Notes: generated by a model not told the origin, from the sequence alone. A stretch of DNA of 64,000 nucleotides from Streptomyces roseochromogenus subsp. oscitans DS 12.976 (GCF_000497445.1 NZ_CM002285.1:2587304-2651303); one strand, 5' to 3'. Counted from the stretch's first letter, positions 25,912 to 35,261 are shown. Numbers and translations: made by a program.

Positions 25912-27348
25912 TCACTCGCCCAGCGACGTCATCACATGCTTGATCCGCGTGTAGTCCTCGAAGCCGTACGCCGACAGGTCCTTGCCGTAGCCGGACTTCT
26001 TGAAGCCGCCGTGGGGCATCTCGGCGACCAGCGGGATGTGGGTGTTGATCCACACACAGCCGAAGTCGAGCTTCTTGGACATGCGCATCGCGCGGGCGTG
26101 GTCCTTGGTCCACACCGAGGACGCGAGGGCGTACTCGACGCCGTTGGCCCACTCGACGGCCTGGTCCTCGTCCGTGAAGGACTGGACGGTGATGACCGGG
26201 CCGAAGACCTCGTTCTGGATGATCTCGTCGTCCTGCTTCAGGCCGGAGACGACGGTCGGGGCGTAGAAGTAGCCCTTGTCACCGACCTGGTGGCCGCCCG
26301 CCTGGACCTTGGCGTGGGCGGGGAGGCGGTCGATGAAGCCGGAGACCTGCTTGAGCTGGTTCGGGTTGTTCAGCGGGCCGTACAGGACGTCCTCGTCGTC
26401 CGGCTGGCCGGTCTTCGTCTCGGACGCCGCCTTGGCGAGCGCGGCCACGAACTCGTCGTGGATGGACTCCTGGACGAGGACGCGGGTCGCGGCCGTACAG
26501 TCCTGGCCGGCGTTGAAGAAGCCCGCGACGGAGATGTCCTCGACGGCCTTGGCGATGTCGGTGTCCTCGAAGACGACGACCGGGGCCTTGCCGCCCAGCT
26601 CCAGGTGGACCCGCTTGACGTCCTTCGACGCCGACTCGGCCACCGACATGCCCGCGCGCACCGATCCGGTGATCGACGCCATCGCCGGCACGGAGTGCTC
26701 GACCATGAGGCGGCCCGTGTCGCGGTCGCCGCAGACGACGTTGAAGACGCCCTTGGGGAGGATCGAGCCGATGATGTCGGCGATGAGGACGGTGGAGGCC
26801 GGGGTGGTGTCCGAGGGCTTCAGGACGACCGTGTTGCCCGCGGCGATGGCCGGGGCGAACTTCCATACGGCCATCATCATCGGGTAGTTCCAGGGGGCGA
26901 CCTGGGCGCAGACGCCGACCGGCTCACGGCGGATGATCGAGGTCATCCCCTCCATGTACTCGCCGGCCGAGCGGCCCTCCAGCAGCCGCGCCGCGCCCGC
27001 GAAGAAGCGGATCTGGTCGACCATCGGCGGGATCTCCTCGGAGCGGGTGAGCCCGGTGGGCTTGCCCGTGTTCTCCACCTCGGCCGCGATCAGGTCCTCG
27101 GCGCGCTCCTCGAACGCGTCGGCGATCTTGAGCAGGGCCTTCTGGCGCTCGGCGGGAGTGGTGTCGCGCCAGGCCGGGAAGGCCGCAGCGGCGGCCGCCA
27201 TCGCGGCGTCGACGTCCGCCTGTCCGGACAGCGGCGCGGTCGCGTACGCCTCGCCCGTCGCGGGGTTGACCACCTCGGTGGTCCGTCCGTCGGCGGCGTC
27301 CCGGAACTCACCGTCGATGTAGTTGCGCAGACGACGCAGCTCGGTGCT
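25912..27348 (-). CDS. Gamma-aminobutyraldehyde / betaine-aldehyde type dehydrogenase
   Basis: A 478-residue aldehyde dehydrogenase. GTG 27348 was chosen because AGGAGG lies seven bases upstream; an in-frame GTG at 27396 lacks this. VAPWNYPMMMAVWK, TGSVRAG, LELGGKAPVVVF (general base Glu250) and AGQDCTAATR (nucleophile Cys284) are all present. The branch is that of PatD/PuuC-like enzymes converting 4-aminobutyraldehyde to GABA with NAD+. Its position between the polyamine-binding protein and an Lrp/aminotransferase pair supports putrescine breakdown. Confidence 0.93.
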   Translation of the reverse strand, partial: STELRRLRNYIDGEFRDAADGRTTEVVNPATGEAYATAPLSGQADVDAAMAAAAAAFPAWRDTTPAERQKALLKIADAFEERAEDLIAAEVENTGKPTGLTRSEEIPPMVDQIRFFAGAARLLEGRSAGEYMEGMTSIIRREPVGVCAQVAPWNYPMMMAVWKFAPAIAAGNTVVLKPSDTTPASTVLIADIIGSILPKGVFNVVCGDRDTGRLMVEHSVPAMASITGSVRAGMSVAESASKDVKRVHLELGGKAPVVVFEDTDIAKAVEDISVAGFFNAGQDCTAATRVLVQESIHDEFVAALAKAASETKTGQPDDEDVLYGPLNNPNQLKQVSGFIDRLPAHAKVQAGGHQVGDKGYFYAPTVVSGLKQDDEIIQNEVFGPVITVQSFTDEDQAVEWANGVEYALASSVWTKDHARAMRMSKKLDFGCVWINTHIPLVAEMPHGGFKKSGYGKDLSAYGFEDYTRIKHVMTSLGE

Positions 27349-27536
27349 CACTGCCGGCCTCCTGATCAGGTACTCGCTGTCCGATTGCTGAGACACCCAC
27401 CCTAGTCGTCAGGCCCACGTTTTCAACACCCCCATGGCCATCAGTTCTGCGAAATCCGCAAGCTTCGGAGCCGTAAACAACGAATTTCATCGCTGAGGGG
27501 TTGCGAAACTGTCGAGACCTCGTGCACAGTGAGGCC

Positions 27537-28040
27537 GTGGCCAGTCGAAGCGCAGACCAGAGGGACTCGTCCCGCGAGTCCAGGAACGGCACCCCCCAGC
27601 TGGATGCCGTCTCCCTCGCCATCATTCAGCAGCTCCAGGAGGACGGCCGCAGGCCGTACGCCGCGATCGGCAAGGCCGTCGGCCTTTCGGAGGCGGCCGT
27701 GCGCCAGCGCGTCCAGAAGCTGCTGGACCAGGGCGTGATGCAGATCGTCGCCGTCACGGACCCGCTCACCGTGGGCTTCCGCCGGCAGGCGATGGTCGGG
27801 ATCAACGTCGAGGGCGATGTCGAGTCGATCGCGGACGCGCTGACCGGCATGTCGGAAGTCGAGTACGTGGTGATGACCGCGGGCTCGTTCGACATCCTCG
27901 CCGAGATCGTCTGCGAGGACGACGACCACCTGCTGGACGTCATCAACAAACGCATCCGGTCCCTGCCCGGCGTGCGCTCAACCGAAAGCTTCGTCTACCT
28001 GAAGCTGAAGAAGCAGACCTACATGTGGGGAACCCGATAA
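27537..28040 (+). CDS. Lrp/AsnC family transcriptional regulator
   Basis: A 167-residue regulator starting at GTG 27537 with AGTGAGG ahead; GTG 27522 is an alternative. LDAVSLAIIQQLQEDGRR and VGLSEAAVRQRVQKLLDQG form the AsnC helix-turn-helix. The C-terminal RAM domain runs from VGFRRQAMVGINVEG to ESFVYLKLKKQ. It is divergent from the dehydrogenase gene and 19 bp upstream of the aminotransferase gene, so it probably controls both in response to an amino acid or amine. Confidence 0.94.
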   Translation: MASRSADQRDSSRESRNGTPQLDAVSLAIIQQLQEDGRRPYAAIGKAVGLSEAAVRQRVQKLLDQGVMQIVAVTDPLTVGFRRQAMVGINVEGDVESIADALTGMSEVEYVVMTAGSFDILAEIVCEDDDHLLDVINKRIRSLPGVRSTESFVYLKLKKQTYMWGTR

Positions 28041-28064
28041 CCGTGAGGACCCGATAACCGTGAG
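28032..28064 (+). repeat. Tandem 17-bp duplication at the lrp/aminotransferase junction
   Basis: ACCCGATAACCGTGAG occurs at 28032-28047 and again at 28049-28064. The duplication copies both the end of the Lrp gene and a GTG start; the first GTG runs into a stop after three codons, and the second is the true aminotransferase start. Confidence 0.9.
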
Positions 28065-29424
28065 CACCAAGGACCTCAGCCGCACCGCGTACGACCACCT
28101 GTGGATGCACTTCACCCGCATGTCCTCGTACGAGAACTCCCCGGTCCCGACCATCGTCCGGGGTGAGGGCACCTACATCTACGACGACAAGGGCAAGCGC
28201 TACCTCGACGGTCTCGCGGGTCTGTTCGTGGTCCAGGCCGGTCACGGCCGTACGGAACTCGCCGAGACCGCGTTCAAGCAGGCGCAGGAGCTGGCCTTCT
28301 TCCCGGTGTGGTCCTACGCCCACCCGAAGGCCGTCGAGCTGGCCGAGCGCCTCGCCGACTACGCCCCGGGCGACCTGAACAAGGTCTTCTTCACCACCGG
28401 CGGCGGCGAGGCCGTCGAGACCGCCTGGAAGCTCGCCAAGCAGTACTTCAAGCTGCAGGGCAAGCCGACCAAGTACAAGGTCATCTCGCGTGCGGTCGCC
28501 TACCACGGCACCCCGCAGGGCGCCCTGTCCATCACGGGTCTGCCCGGTCTGAAGGCGCCGTTCGAGCCGCTCGTCCCGGGCGCGCACAAGGTGCCGAACA
28601 CCAACATCTACCGCGCCCCGATCTTCGGCGACGACCCGGAGGCCTTCGGCCGCTGGGCCGCCGACCAGATCGAGCAGCAGATCCTCTTCGAGGGCCCGGA
28701 CACCGTCGCCGCGGTCTTCCTGGAGCCGGTGCAGAACGCCGGCGGCTGCTTCCCGCCGCCGCCCGGCTACTTCCAGCGCGTGCGCGAGATCTGCGACCAG
28801 TACGACGTGCTGCTCGTGTCGGACGAGGTCATCTGCGCCTTCGGCCGCCTGGGCACGATGTTCGCCTGCGACAAGTTCGGCTACGTCCCGGACATGATCA
28901 CCTGCGCCAAGGGCATGACCTCGGGCTACTCCCCGATCGGCGCCTGCATCATCTCCGACAAGCTCGCCGAGCCCTTCTACAAGGGCGACAACACCTTCCT
29001 GCACGGCTACACCTTCGGCGGCCACCCGGTCTCCGCGGCCGTGGGTCTCGCCAACCTCGACCTGTTCGAGCGCGAGAACATCAACCAGCACGTGCTGGAC
29101 AACGAGGGCGCCTTCCTGCAGACGCTGCAGAAGCTGCACGACCTGCCGATCGTCGGCGACGTCCGCGGCAACGGCTTCTTCTACGGCATCGAGCTGGTGA
29201 AGGACAAGAACACCAAGGAGTCCTTCAACGAGGAGGAGACCGAGCGCGTCCTGTACGGCTTCCTCTCCAAGGCGCTCTACGAGAACGGCCTGTACTGCCG
29301 TGCCGACGACCGCGGCGACCCGGTCGTCCAGCTCGCCCCGCCGCTGATCTCCAACCAGGAGACCTTCGACGAGATCGAGCAGATCCTGCGCGCCACCCTC
29401 ACGGAGGCGTGGACGAAGCTCTGA
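28060..29424 (+). CDS. Class III PLP aminotransferase (putrescine/diamine--pyruvate type)
   Basis: A 454-residue fold-type I aminotransferase. FFTTGGGEAVETAWKLAKQY binds the cofactor phosphate, VSDEVICAFGRLG holds the Asp that pairs with the pyridine nitrogen, and CAKGMTSGYSPIG provides Schiff-base Lys284. The family covers omega-aminotransferases acting on putrescine, beta-alanine or related amines, usually with pyruvate as acceptor. It would yield 4-aminobutyraldehyde for the dehydrogenase encoded at 25912-27348. It is co-transcribed with the Lrp regulator. Confidence 0.93.
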   Translation: MSTKDLSRTAYDHLWMHFTRMSSYENSPVPTIVRGEGTYIYDDKGKRYLDGLAGLFVVQAGHGRTELAETAFKQAQELAFFPVWSYAHPKAVELAERLADYAPGDLNKVFFTTGGGEAVETAWKLAKQYFKLQGKPTKYKVISRAVAYHGTPQGALSITGLPGLKAPFEPLVPGAHKVPNTNIYRAPIFGDDPEAFGRWAADQIEQQILFEGPDTVAAVFLEPVQNAGGCFPPPPGYFQRVREICDQYDVLLVSDEVICAFGRLGTMFACDKFGYVPDMITCAKGMTSGYSPIGACIISDKLAEPFYKGDNTFLHGYTFGGHPVSAAVGLANLDLFERENINQHVLDNEGAFLQTLQKLHDLPIVGDVRGNGFFYGIELVKDKNTKESFNEEETERVLYGFLSKALYENGLYCRADDRGDPVVQLAPPLISNQETFDEIEQILRATLTEAWTKL

Positions 29425-29467
29425 TCACGTTCGGATGATCCTTTGATCCTTCCGGATGATCAACGCC

Positions 29468-29511
29468 GGCCCCGGGTGCCCCCGCTCGAGTGAGAACGGC
29501 GGCCCGGGGCC
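29468..29511 (+). terminator. Stem-loop after the aminotransferase gene
   Basis: GGCCCCGGG at 29468-29476 pairs perfectly with CCCGGGGCC at 29503-29511. It lies 44 bases past the stop codon and has no U-tract, as is common for streptomycete terminators. Confidence 0.6.
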
Positions 29512-29634
29512 GTGTGCTGTCCGGCCCTCCGGTAATGGCTGCCTAGCGTTCCAGTGACCGATCAGCCCAGCGTTCGTTCCCCCGCACGAGGGAACGAACA
29601 CGGGAATAGCGGATCAGAACCGAGGTGTACGACC

Positions 29635-30375
29635 ATGGAGGCCCCGCCGGACAACGACGTGCTCTGGGCACGCGCGCTGCACTTCAGGCACCCCGACGGG
29701 TCGCCCGGACTCGCCGGGGTCTCGCTCGCCGTACGCGAGGGCGAGATCCTCGCCGTCATCGGCCCGCGCGGCAGCGGGAAGACGACGCTGCTGCGCTGTC
29801 TGTCCGGTCTGGTGCCGGTGCGCGAGGGCGAGGTGTGGTTCAACAGCACGCCCTTGCACACCCTGGGCCCGATGCGCCGCGAGCGGCTGCGCCGGGACCG
29901 CTTCGGCTGGATCGACCCCGCGCCGGTCCTGGTCCCCGAGCTGAACGCCTGGGAGAACGTCGCACTCCCGCTGATGCTGCGCGGCGCCGGCCGCCGCAGG
30001 GCGAAGGTCGCCGCGCTGGAGTGGCTGGAACGGCTCGACGTCGGCGACAAGGCCCGCAACCGCCCGCACGCCCTCCACCAGGCCGAACGGCAGCGCGTCT
30101 CGATCGCCCGGGCGCTGGCCCCGGCCCCCATGGTCCTCTTCGCCGACGAGCCGACGGCACCACTGCACCGCTCCGACCGCACCCATGTGCTGCGGACGCT
30201 CACCTCGGCCACCCGCTCGCACGGCATCACCATGGTCCTCGCCTCGCTCGACCCCCAGGCCGCCGCCCTCGCCGACCGCGCCATCGGCCTGCTGGACGGC
30301 CGCAGCATGCGCACCGTGCTGCTGCCCGACGCCCCCGACACGGAAGGCCGGGCCGCGTGCTCGCTCTCCGTCTGA
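29635..30375 (+). CDS. ABC transporter ATP-binding protein with degenerate signature motif
   Basis: A 246-residue ATPase from ATG 29635 (GAGGTG upstream). Walker A is GPRGSGKTT and Walker B is MVLFADEPTA. The signature loop reads LHQAERQRVSIARAL, where LSGGQ has become HQAER; the D-loop after Walker B (LHRSD) is also unusual. The family is the LolD/MacB-like export ATPases that pair with FtsX-type permeases, and the next gene encodes such a permease with a 19-bp overlap. ATP turnover may be reduced. Confidence 0.85.
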   Translation: MEAPPDNDVLWARALHFRHPDGSPGLAGVSLAVREGEILAVIGPRGSGKTTLLRCLSGLVPVREGEVWFNSTPLHTLGPMRRERLRRDRFGWIDPAPVLVPELNAWENVALPLMLRGAGRRRAKVAALEWLERLDVGDKARNRPHALHQAERQRVSIARALAPAPMVLFADEPTAPLHRSDRTHVLRTLTSATRSHGITMVLASLDPQAAALADRAIGLLDGRSMRTVLLPDAPDTEGRAACSLSV

Positions 30376-31811
30376 CCCGTGCGGCCAGGCCCGCCGTCCA
30401 GCTGCGCCGCCTGCTGGTCGCCGTGGCGGCCGCCGGCACCGGCTTCCTGATGCTGGCCTGCCTCGGCTACGCCCTCCACCACCCGGAGCGGGCGGACGCC
30501 GCCGCGCTGCGGCTCGCCTGGAGTGTGGTGCCGTTCGCCGCCACGGTGTACTTCGCGCTCGCCGTCGCCCGTACCGACCCCGGCACCCGGCCGCGCCCCG
30601 GCCTGTCCGCCGTGGGCGTCGGTCCGGCGCGCCTGATGGCGGTCTGCGCGCTCACCACGGCCCTGTCCTGCACCCTGGGCTCGCTGCTCGCCCTGCTTGT
30701 CTTCCTGCATCTGCGCGGCGACCTCACGGGCATGCCCTTCGACGGCGCGGCCGCGGACTTCCTGGCAGCCGATCAGTCCCTCCCCGTCCCGGCTGCCATG
30801 ACCCTGCTGGCCCTCCTCCCGGCCGTCGCCTCGACGACCGTGGCCGTGGCCCTGCGCCCGAAAGACCCGCGCCCCACCCCGATCCTGCGCATGTACGGCC
30901 GCTTCGGCGCGTACGGCCACCCGTCGGCACGGGAGACCTTCGGAGCGTACGGCCGCTTCGGCGCCCGCTCCGGCCGCAGGCCCACGGCCGACCGAGAGGC
31001 CGCAGCGGACCGGGAGTCCGCAGGCGACGACGAGCGAGCGGCCCAGGACGGCGGGCAGGACAGTCGTCCGTCCGCGGGCGGTCGTGCCGCCGGGGCGGCT
31101 CCCGGCTCAAAGACAGCGGCTCCCGACTCAGAGACAGCGGCTCCCGGCTCAGAGACAGACGGCGACGGGAAAGCGCCGAGCGGCGAATCCGGCCCCGAGC
31201 CGCCGACCCCGGACGCCGACTGGACCGACGTCACCCACCGGCGCCCGCATGACGCACCAGCCGGCCTCCCCTGGGGCATCGCTCTCCTCACCACCGGCCT
31301 CACCGTCCAGTCCTACGCCGGCCGCTCGAACATCGCCGTACTCACCGGCTGGCTCGTCACCGCCGCCGGCCTGGTCCTCGCCTCGCCCGGCCTCACCCAC
31401 CTGTGCGGCCGCTTCCTGCAGTGCACCCGCCCCGGCGCCCTCCGCCTCCTCGCCGGCCGGGTCCTCATGACGGAAGCCACCCGCATCGGCCGCCCCCTGG
31501 GCGTCGTCAGCGCGGTCACGTCCGCCGGTTACGCCATGACCACGCTGTACGCCGGCTCCGCACCGTCGTTCGGCCCGCTGACCGCCCTCGGCGCGACGCT
31601 GGTCACCGGCTGCACGGTCGCCACCGTGCTCACCGCGGCCGTGGAGACCCGCCAGTGCCGGGCCGACACGACCGCCGCGCTGCTCCGGCTCGGCGCTCCG
31701 GCCTGGACGCTGCGTACGGCCGCAACCCTCCGCGCGGTGGCCCTGCTGGCGCTGTTCGGCTCGCTCACCCTCGTCGTCGCCGCCCTGTCGGCCCTCCCCG
31801 TGGACCGCTGA
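30357..31811 (+). CDS. ABC transporter permease (FtsX/MacB-like)
   Basis: A 484-residue membrane protein from GTG 30357, overlapping the ATPase gene. Membrane helices lie near residues 20-40, 55-75, 95-120 and 140-160. A long hydrophilic, low-complexity region follows (repeats YGRFGAYG and GSKTAAPDSETAAPGSET), then four further helices from about residue 300, ending in LFGSLTLVVAALSALP. The 24-bp DNA repeats at about 31087-31160 encode the Ser/Glu/Thr/Ala units. It presumably forms an exporter with the ATPase; the cargo is unknown. Confidence 0.8.
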   Translation: MLALRLTRAARPAVQLRRLLVAVAAAGTGFLMLACLGYALHHPERADAAALRLAWSVVPFAATVYFALAVARTDPGTRPRPGLSAVGVGPARLMAVCALTTALSCTLGSLLALLVFLHLRGDLTGMPFDGAAADFLAADQSLPVPAAMTLLALLPAVASTTVAVALRPKDPRPTPILRMYGRFGAYGHPSARETFGAYGRFGARSGRRPTADREAAADRESAGDDERAAQDGGQDSRPSAGGRAAGAAPGSKTAAPDSETAAPGSETDGDGKAPSGESGPEPPTPDADWTDVTHRRPHDAPAGLPWGIALLTTGLTVQSYAGRSNIAVLTGWLVTAAGLVLASPGLTHLCGRFLQCTRPGALRLLAGRVLMTEATRIGRPLGVVSAVTSAGYAMTTLYAGSAPSFGPLTALGATLVTGCTVATVLTAAVETRQCRADTTAALLRLGAPAWTLRTAATLRAVALLALFGSLTLVVAALSALPVDR

Positions 31812-31939
31812 GAACCGCCGAGATCCGCTGAGGTCCGCTGAGAAAAAAGAGTTCCCGGCGACCGATGAGTTCTCCCGGGACCCCCGGTCTACCCATCGAA
31901 CATGCTGACCCCGGCACGCATCACCAGGGAGAGACCCTC

Positions 31940-32347
31940 ATGTACCAGCAGATGATCTTCGTGAACCTGCCCGTGAACGACCTCGACGCCTCGAAGAAGT
32001 TCTTCACGGAACTCGGCTACACGATCAACCCGCAGTTCAGCGACGAGAACGCGGCCTCCGTGGTGATCAGCGACACCATCGTCGCGATGCTGCTCACCAA
32101 GCCGTTCTACTCGACCTTCACCAAGAAAGAGATCGCCGACGCCACCACGACCAGCGAGGTGCTCGTCTGTCTGAGCGCCGAGAGCCGCGAGAAGGTGGAC
32201 GAGCTGGTCGACAAGGCGATCGCGGCGGGCGGCACGGCCACCGGCCAGACCCAGGACCACGGCTTCATGTACGGCCGCGCCTTCGACGACCTCGACGGCC
32301 ACACCTGGGAGGTCATGTGGATGGACCCGTCCGCGATCCAGGGCTGA
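31940..32347 (+). CDS. VOC (glyoxalase/bleomycin-resistance fold) protein
   Basis: A 135-residue protein from ATG 31940 with CAGGGAGAG upstream. IFVNLPVNDLDASKKFFTELGY and the closing DLDGHTWEVMWMDP are the two halves of a vicinal-oxygen-chelate domain. The Glu near the C-terminus is kept, but the N-terminal metal His is Asn (FVNLPV), as in many members that do not have glyoxalase activity. Monocistronic; role unknown. Confidence 0.9.
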   Translation: MYQQMIFVNLPVNDLDASKKFFTELGYTINPQFSDENAASVVISDTIVAMLLTKPFYSTFTKKEIADATTTSEVLVCLSAESREKVDELVDKAIAAGGTATGQTQDHGFMYGRAFDDLDGHTWEVMWMDPSAIQG

Positions 32348-32485
32348 CCCTCGACGACGGGATGCTGGAGGACGCGCTCCAACTCCTCGCCAGGGCACCC
32401 TCGTTCCGCCCTCCGTCACCAACGTGATCAAACATCTCGGTGGTTAATAAGAAGGTAAAGCCAACGGCCGCTCGCGGCATATGCA

Positions 32486-32512
32486 TTGACACTGCTTATG
32501 GAGCGCTTATAG
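32486..32512 (+). promoter_or_regulatory. Possible sigma-70-type promoter of the LAETG protein gene
   Basis: TTGACA at 32486-32491 is followed after 15 bases by TTATAG at 32507-32512, upstream of the gene beginning at 32611. The spacing is slightly short, so confidence is low. Confidence 0.35.
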
Positions 32513-32610
32513 ACCTGTGAGCCTCCTGGGGGTGCTGGGGCACTCACCTCATCCGGTGCCTCAACTCCTCCACAGCCCCCCGCAGTTATGCACTCTGTAA
32601 AGGACAAACG

Positions 32611-33294
32611 TTGTCCATAACTCACCGTGGCGTACGCCGTTCCGTGCGCGCTCTGGGTGTTGTGTCCGCTTCTGCCGCGGTCGTGCTGGGAGTGGCCGGC
32701 TCCGCGCTCGCGTGCAACATCAGTGACTTCTCCGCCGAAGCCAAGTGCGACGGCCAGAAGGGCATCATCGTCGTCACCGACACCGACCTCTCAGGCACTC
32801 CTGCCACCATCACCGTGTTCCGCCAGAATGCGGGCGGGGTCGAGAAGCAGATCGGCGAGCAGGAGGTCAAGGGCTCGGCCGAGGGCGCCCAGGTCACCTT
32901 CCAGGAGAACTGGCAGCCGAACGCGACCTACCGCGTCCACGTCAAGGCGACCACCATCCTCGACAGGGACATCACGCCCATCCTCAGCAGCCCGGCCGTA
33001 AGCTGCAAGACCGGCAGCCCGACCCCGCCGGCCTCCTCGACGCCGAAGCCGTCGCCGTCGAAGTCCGCCCCGGCCGAGTCCCCGACCCCGTCGGCCTCCG
33101 CGTCCAGCTCCGCCCCGGCGAGCGCGGCACCGAGCAACGCGCCGTCCCCGGCGGCCGGCAGCTCGAACCTCGCCGAGACCGGTGCCGACTCCAACACCGG
33201 TCTGATCGCCGGCATCGCGGGTGCGCTGGTCGCCGTCGGCGGTGGCGCGGTCTTCTTCGGCATGCGCCGTCGTGGGACCCGCGGCAACGGCTGA
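32611..33294 (+). CDS. LAETG-anchored secreted surface protein (class E sortase substrate)
   Basis: A 227-residue protein. A TTG start at 32611 is supported by AAAGGAC six bases upstream and by an immediate signal peptide ([20 protein letters not shown] ... SALA). The mature part begins [17 protein letters not shown], a small beta-rich domain. A Pro/Ser/Ala wall-spanning stretch leads to LAETGADSN, a hydrophobic helix and a basic tail. LAxTG is the recognition sequence for streptomycete class E sortases, as used by the long chaplins. The protein is expected to be covalently linked to the cell wall. Confidence 0.9.
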   Translation: MSITHRGVRRSVRALGVVSASAAVVLGVAGSALACNISDFSAEAKCDGQKGIIVVTDTDLSGTPATITVFRQNAGGVEKQIGEQEVKGSAEGAQVTFQENWQPNATYRVHVKATTILDRDITPILSSPAVSCKTGSPTPPASSTPKPSPSKSAPAESPTPSASASSSAPASAAPSNAPSPAAGSSNLAETGADSNTGLIAGIAGALVAVGGGAVFFGMRRRGTRGNG

Positions 33295-33321
33295 CGCCTC
33301 GCCTCTGTAACAACAGCTCCA

Positions 33322-33360
33322 CCGCGGCCCGTCCCCCTATCCCCAGGGGACGGGCCGCGG
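33322..33360. terminator. 15-bp perfect hairpin between convergent genes
   Basis: CCGCGGCCCGTCCCC (33322-33336) pairs with its exact complement at 33346-33360 around a nine-base loop. It follows the LAETG gene by 27 bases and precedes the end of the convergent gene at 33417, so it can stop transcription from both sides. Confidence 0.8.
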
Positions 33361-33416
33361 CCGTACGCCCCTGTGGCCTCACGGCCGTACAGTCGTACGG
33401 CCGTACGGAGGCTCGC

Positions 33417-34214
33417 TCAGCCGAACTTCGCCCGGTCCAGCCAGAACTCCAGCAGCTCCCGCTCGCCCAGGATCTCCAGTCCGGGGCTGTCCAGGGGCAG
33501 CCGGCCGTAGAAGGCGAGCAGCACGGAGGCGACCGGGCCGCGCAGGGCGACCGTGGCCTTCTCGTGCCCGCGCCGCCAGACGATCGCCTCCTCGCCCAGC
33601 TCGACCAGCCACTCGGCGTTCAGCGCCGGGTCGGTGTCGGTGGCGTGCAGGTGGATGCTGCTGCCCGGCCGGCTCAGGTCCCGCGCCGGGTCCTTCGGCA
33701 TGTTCCGCTGCACCCACTCCACCAGTTGAAGCCACTCGTCCAGCGCGTCCGCGGCGACGTCCGGCGCGAGCTCGTACGGCAGCCCGGCGGCGAGCGTGGC
33801 GTCGGCGCGGTGCACGGTGATCTCGTGGGTCATCCGGCGCGCCCAGAACCCCGCGTTCGCCACCCCGGCCCAGGCCCACACCTCGGTGTCCGGCCCGGCC
33901 TCGCGCAGCGCGCCGACGACCAGGTCCCCGGTCTGAGCGAGCCACTGGTCCAGAGCGGCCGCGTCACCCCGCTTCTCGGGGCCCTCGTGCAGCGGGATCC
34001 GCTCGGGCGGGATGTTCTCCCGCGCCCGGCTCCGCACCAGGGCATCGACCCAGCGCAGGGCGCCACCCATATGCCGTACGAGATCCTCCAGCGACCAGTC
34101 CGGGCACGTCGGCACGGTCGCGGAGAGGTCGGCTCGGGAGGTCACCACGGCTCTCAACTGCTCTACCTGGCGGGCGATTTCGTCACAGTAACGGTCATGC
34201 GCGAGCAACGTCAT
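33417..34214 (-). CDS. Maleylpyruvate isomerase family mycothiol-dependent protein (DinB fold)
   Basis: A 265-residue cytoplasmic protein. VPTCPDWSLEDLVRHMGGALRWV contains the N-terminal metal His of the DinB-like four-helix bundle, and WARRMTHEITVHRADA holds the HxxxHRxD motif of mycothiol-dependent maleylpyruvate isomerases. The C-terminal ~100 residues are the SCP2-like domain that accompanies this family. The actual thiol-dependent reaction is not known for most actinobacterial members. Single gene, convergent with the LAETG gene. Confidence 0.9.
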   Translation of the reverse strand: MTLLAHDRYCDEIARQVEQLRAVVTSRADLSATVPTCPDWSLEDLVRHMGGALRWVDALVRSRARENIPPERIPLHEGPEKRGDAAALDQWLAQTGDLVVGALREAGPDTEVWAWAGVANAGFWARRMTHEITVHRADATLAAGLPYELAPDVAADALDEWLQLVEWVQRNMPKDPARDLSRPGSSIHLHATDTDPALNAEWLVELGEEAIVWRRGHEKATVALRGPVASVLLAFYGRLPLDSPGLEILGERELLEFWLDRAKFG

Positions 34215-34238
34215 GACCTCACCCTAGGGGCCGGATGA

Positions 34239-35261
34239 TCAGTCCAGCACGACGATTTCGGCCGCGTCGAACTCCACGCCCACCGCGTCCCCGGCCTCCG
34301 GCGCGTCCCGCAGCGCACAGGCCGCCTCCAGGCGCGGCCCGTCGTCGCCGGGCCGGAGGTGGACGGCCACATGGGTGCCCTTGAAGGTGCGGGCGGCCAC
34401 CGTGCAGGGCAGGCCGGCGTCGGCCGCCACGAGCCGTACCCCGGCGGGCCGGACCAGCAGGGTGCGCGCGCCCTGCGGGGAGCCGTCGGGCACCGGGAGC
34501 TTTCCCCAGGGGCTGTCGGCGGCCGCACCGGCGACGGTCGCCTCGACCACGTTGTCGAAGCCGAGGAAGCGGGCCACGAACGCGTCGGCCGGGCGCTGCC
34601 ACACCTCCAGCGGCGTGCCGGACTGCGCGATCCGCCCGTCCCGCATCACCACCACCCGGTCGGCCAGCGCGAACGCCTCGCCCTGGTCGTGGGTCACGGC
34701 GAGCACGGTCGTCCCCAACCGGCCGAACAGCTCCCGCAGTTCGACCACCAGGCGTTCCCGCAACGAGCGGTCGAGCTGGCCGAGCGGCTCGTCCAGCATC
34801 AGCAGCCGGGGCTCGGGCGCGAGCGCGCGGGCGAGGGCCACGCGCTGCTGCTCGCCACCGGACAGCCCGGCCACGGCCCGCCGGGCGGCTCCCGGCAGTC
34901 CGACCAGTTCCAGCAACTGCCCGACCTGCGTGTCCCGTTCGCCCTTGGCGGCGCCCTGCATCCGCGGCCCGAACGCCACGTTCGCGCCGACGTCCCGCTG
35001 CGGGAAGAGCTGGTGGTCCTGGAACATCAGGCCGACGCCCCGCTTGTGCGCGGGTACGCCCGTCTGGTCCCGGCCGTCGAGCACGACCCGTCCGCCGGAC
35101 AGGGGCTGAAGCCCGGCGACCGCCCGCAGCAGGGTCGACTTCCCGCTGCCGCTGGGCCCGAGGACGCACACCACCTCGTGCTCGGCGACGTCGAGGTCGA
35201 CCGCGTCGAGTACGGCCCGCCCGCCGAAGCGCACGGTCGCGGCAGCGAGACTGAGCAGCAT
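34239..35261 (-). CDS. thiQ: Thiamine ABC transporter ATP-binding protein
   Basis: A 340-residue ATPase starting at ATG 35261 in a TGATG overlap with the permease stop. Walker A GPSGSGKST, Q-loop MFQDHQLFPQRDV, signature LSGGEQQRVALARAL and Walker B LLMLDEPL are all intact. A TOBE-like C-terminal domain of ~100 residues (LLVRPAGVRLV ... VEFDAAEIVVLD) makes it longer than E. coli ThiQ. It energises uptake by the upstream permease and binding protein. A TPP riboswitch in the operon leader identifies thiamine or a precursor as the cargo. Confidence 0.88.
   Translation of the reverse strand: MLLSLAAATVRFGGRAVLDAVDLDVAEHEVVCVLGPSGSGKSTLLRAVAGLQPLSGGRVVLDGRDQTGVPAHKRGVGLMFQDHQLFPQRDVGANVAFGPRMQGAAKGERDTQVGQLLELVGLPGAARRAVAGLSGGEQQRVALARALAPEPRLLMLDEPLGQLDRSLRERLVVELRELFGRLGTTVLAVTHDQGEAFALADRVVVMRDGRIAQSGTPLEVWQRPADAFVARFLGFDNVVEATVAGAAADSPWGKLPVPDGSPQGARTLLVRPAGVRLVAADAGLPCTVAARTFKGTHVAVHLRPGDDGPRLEAACALRDAPEAGDAVGVEFDAAEIVVLD

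Noticed and set aside
25936..27405. A 489-codon plus-strand frame opposite the aldehyde dehydrogenase gene
   Set aside because: Exact antisense of a conserved gene, with Val/Gly/Asp/Arg-rich shadow composition and no domain.
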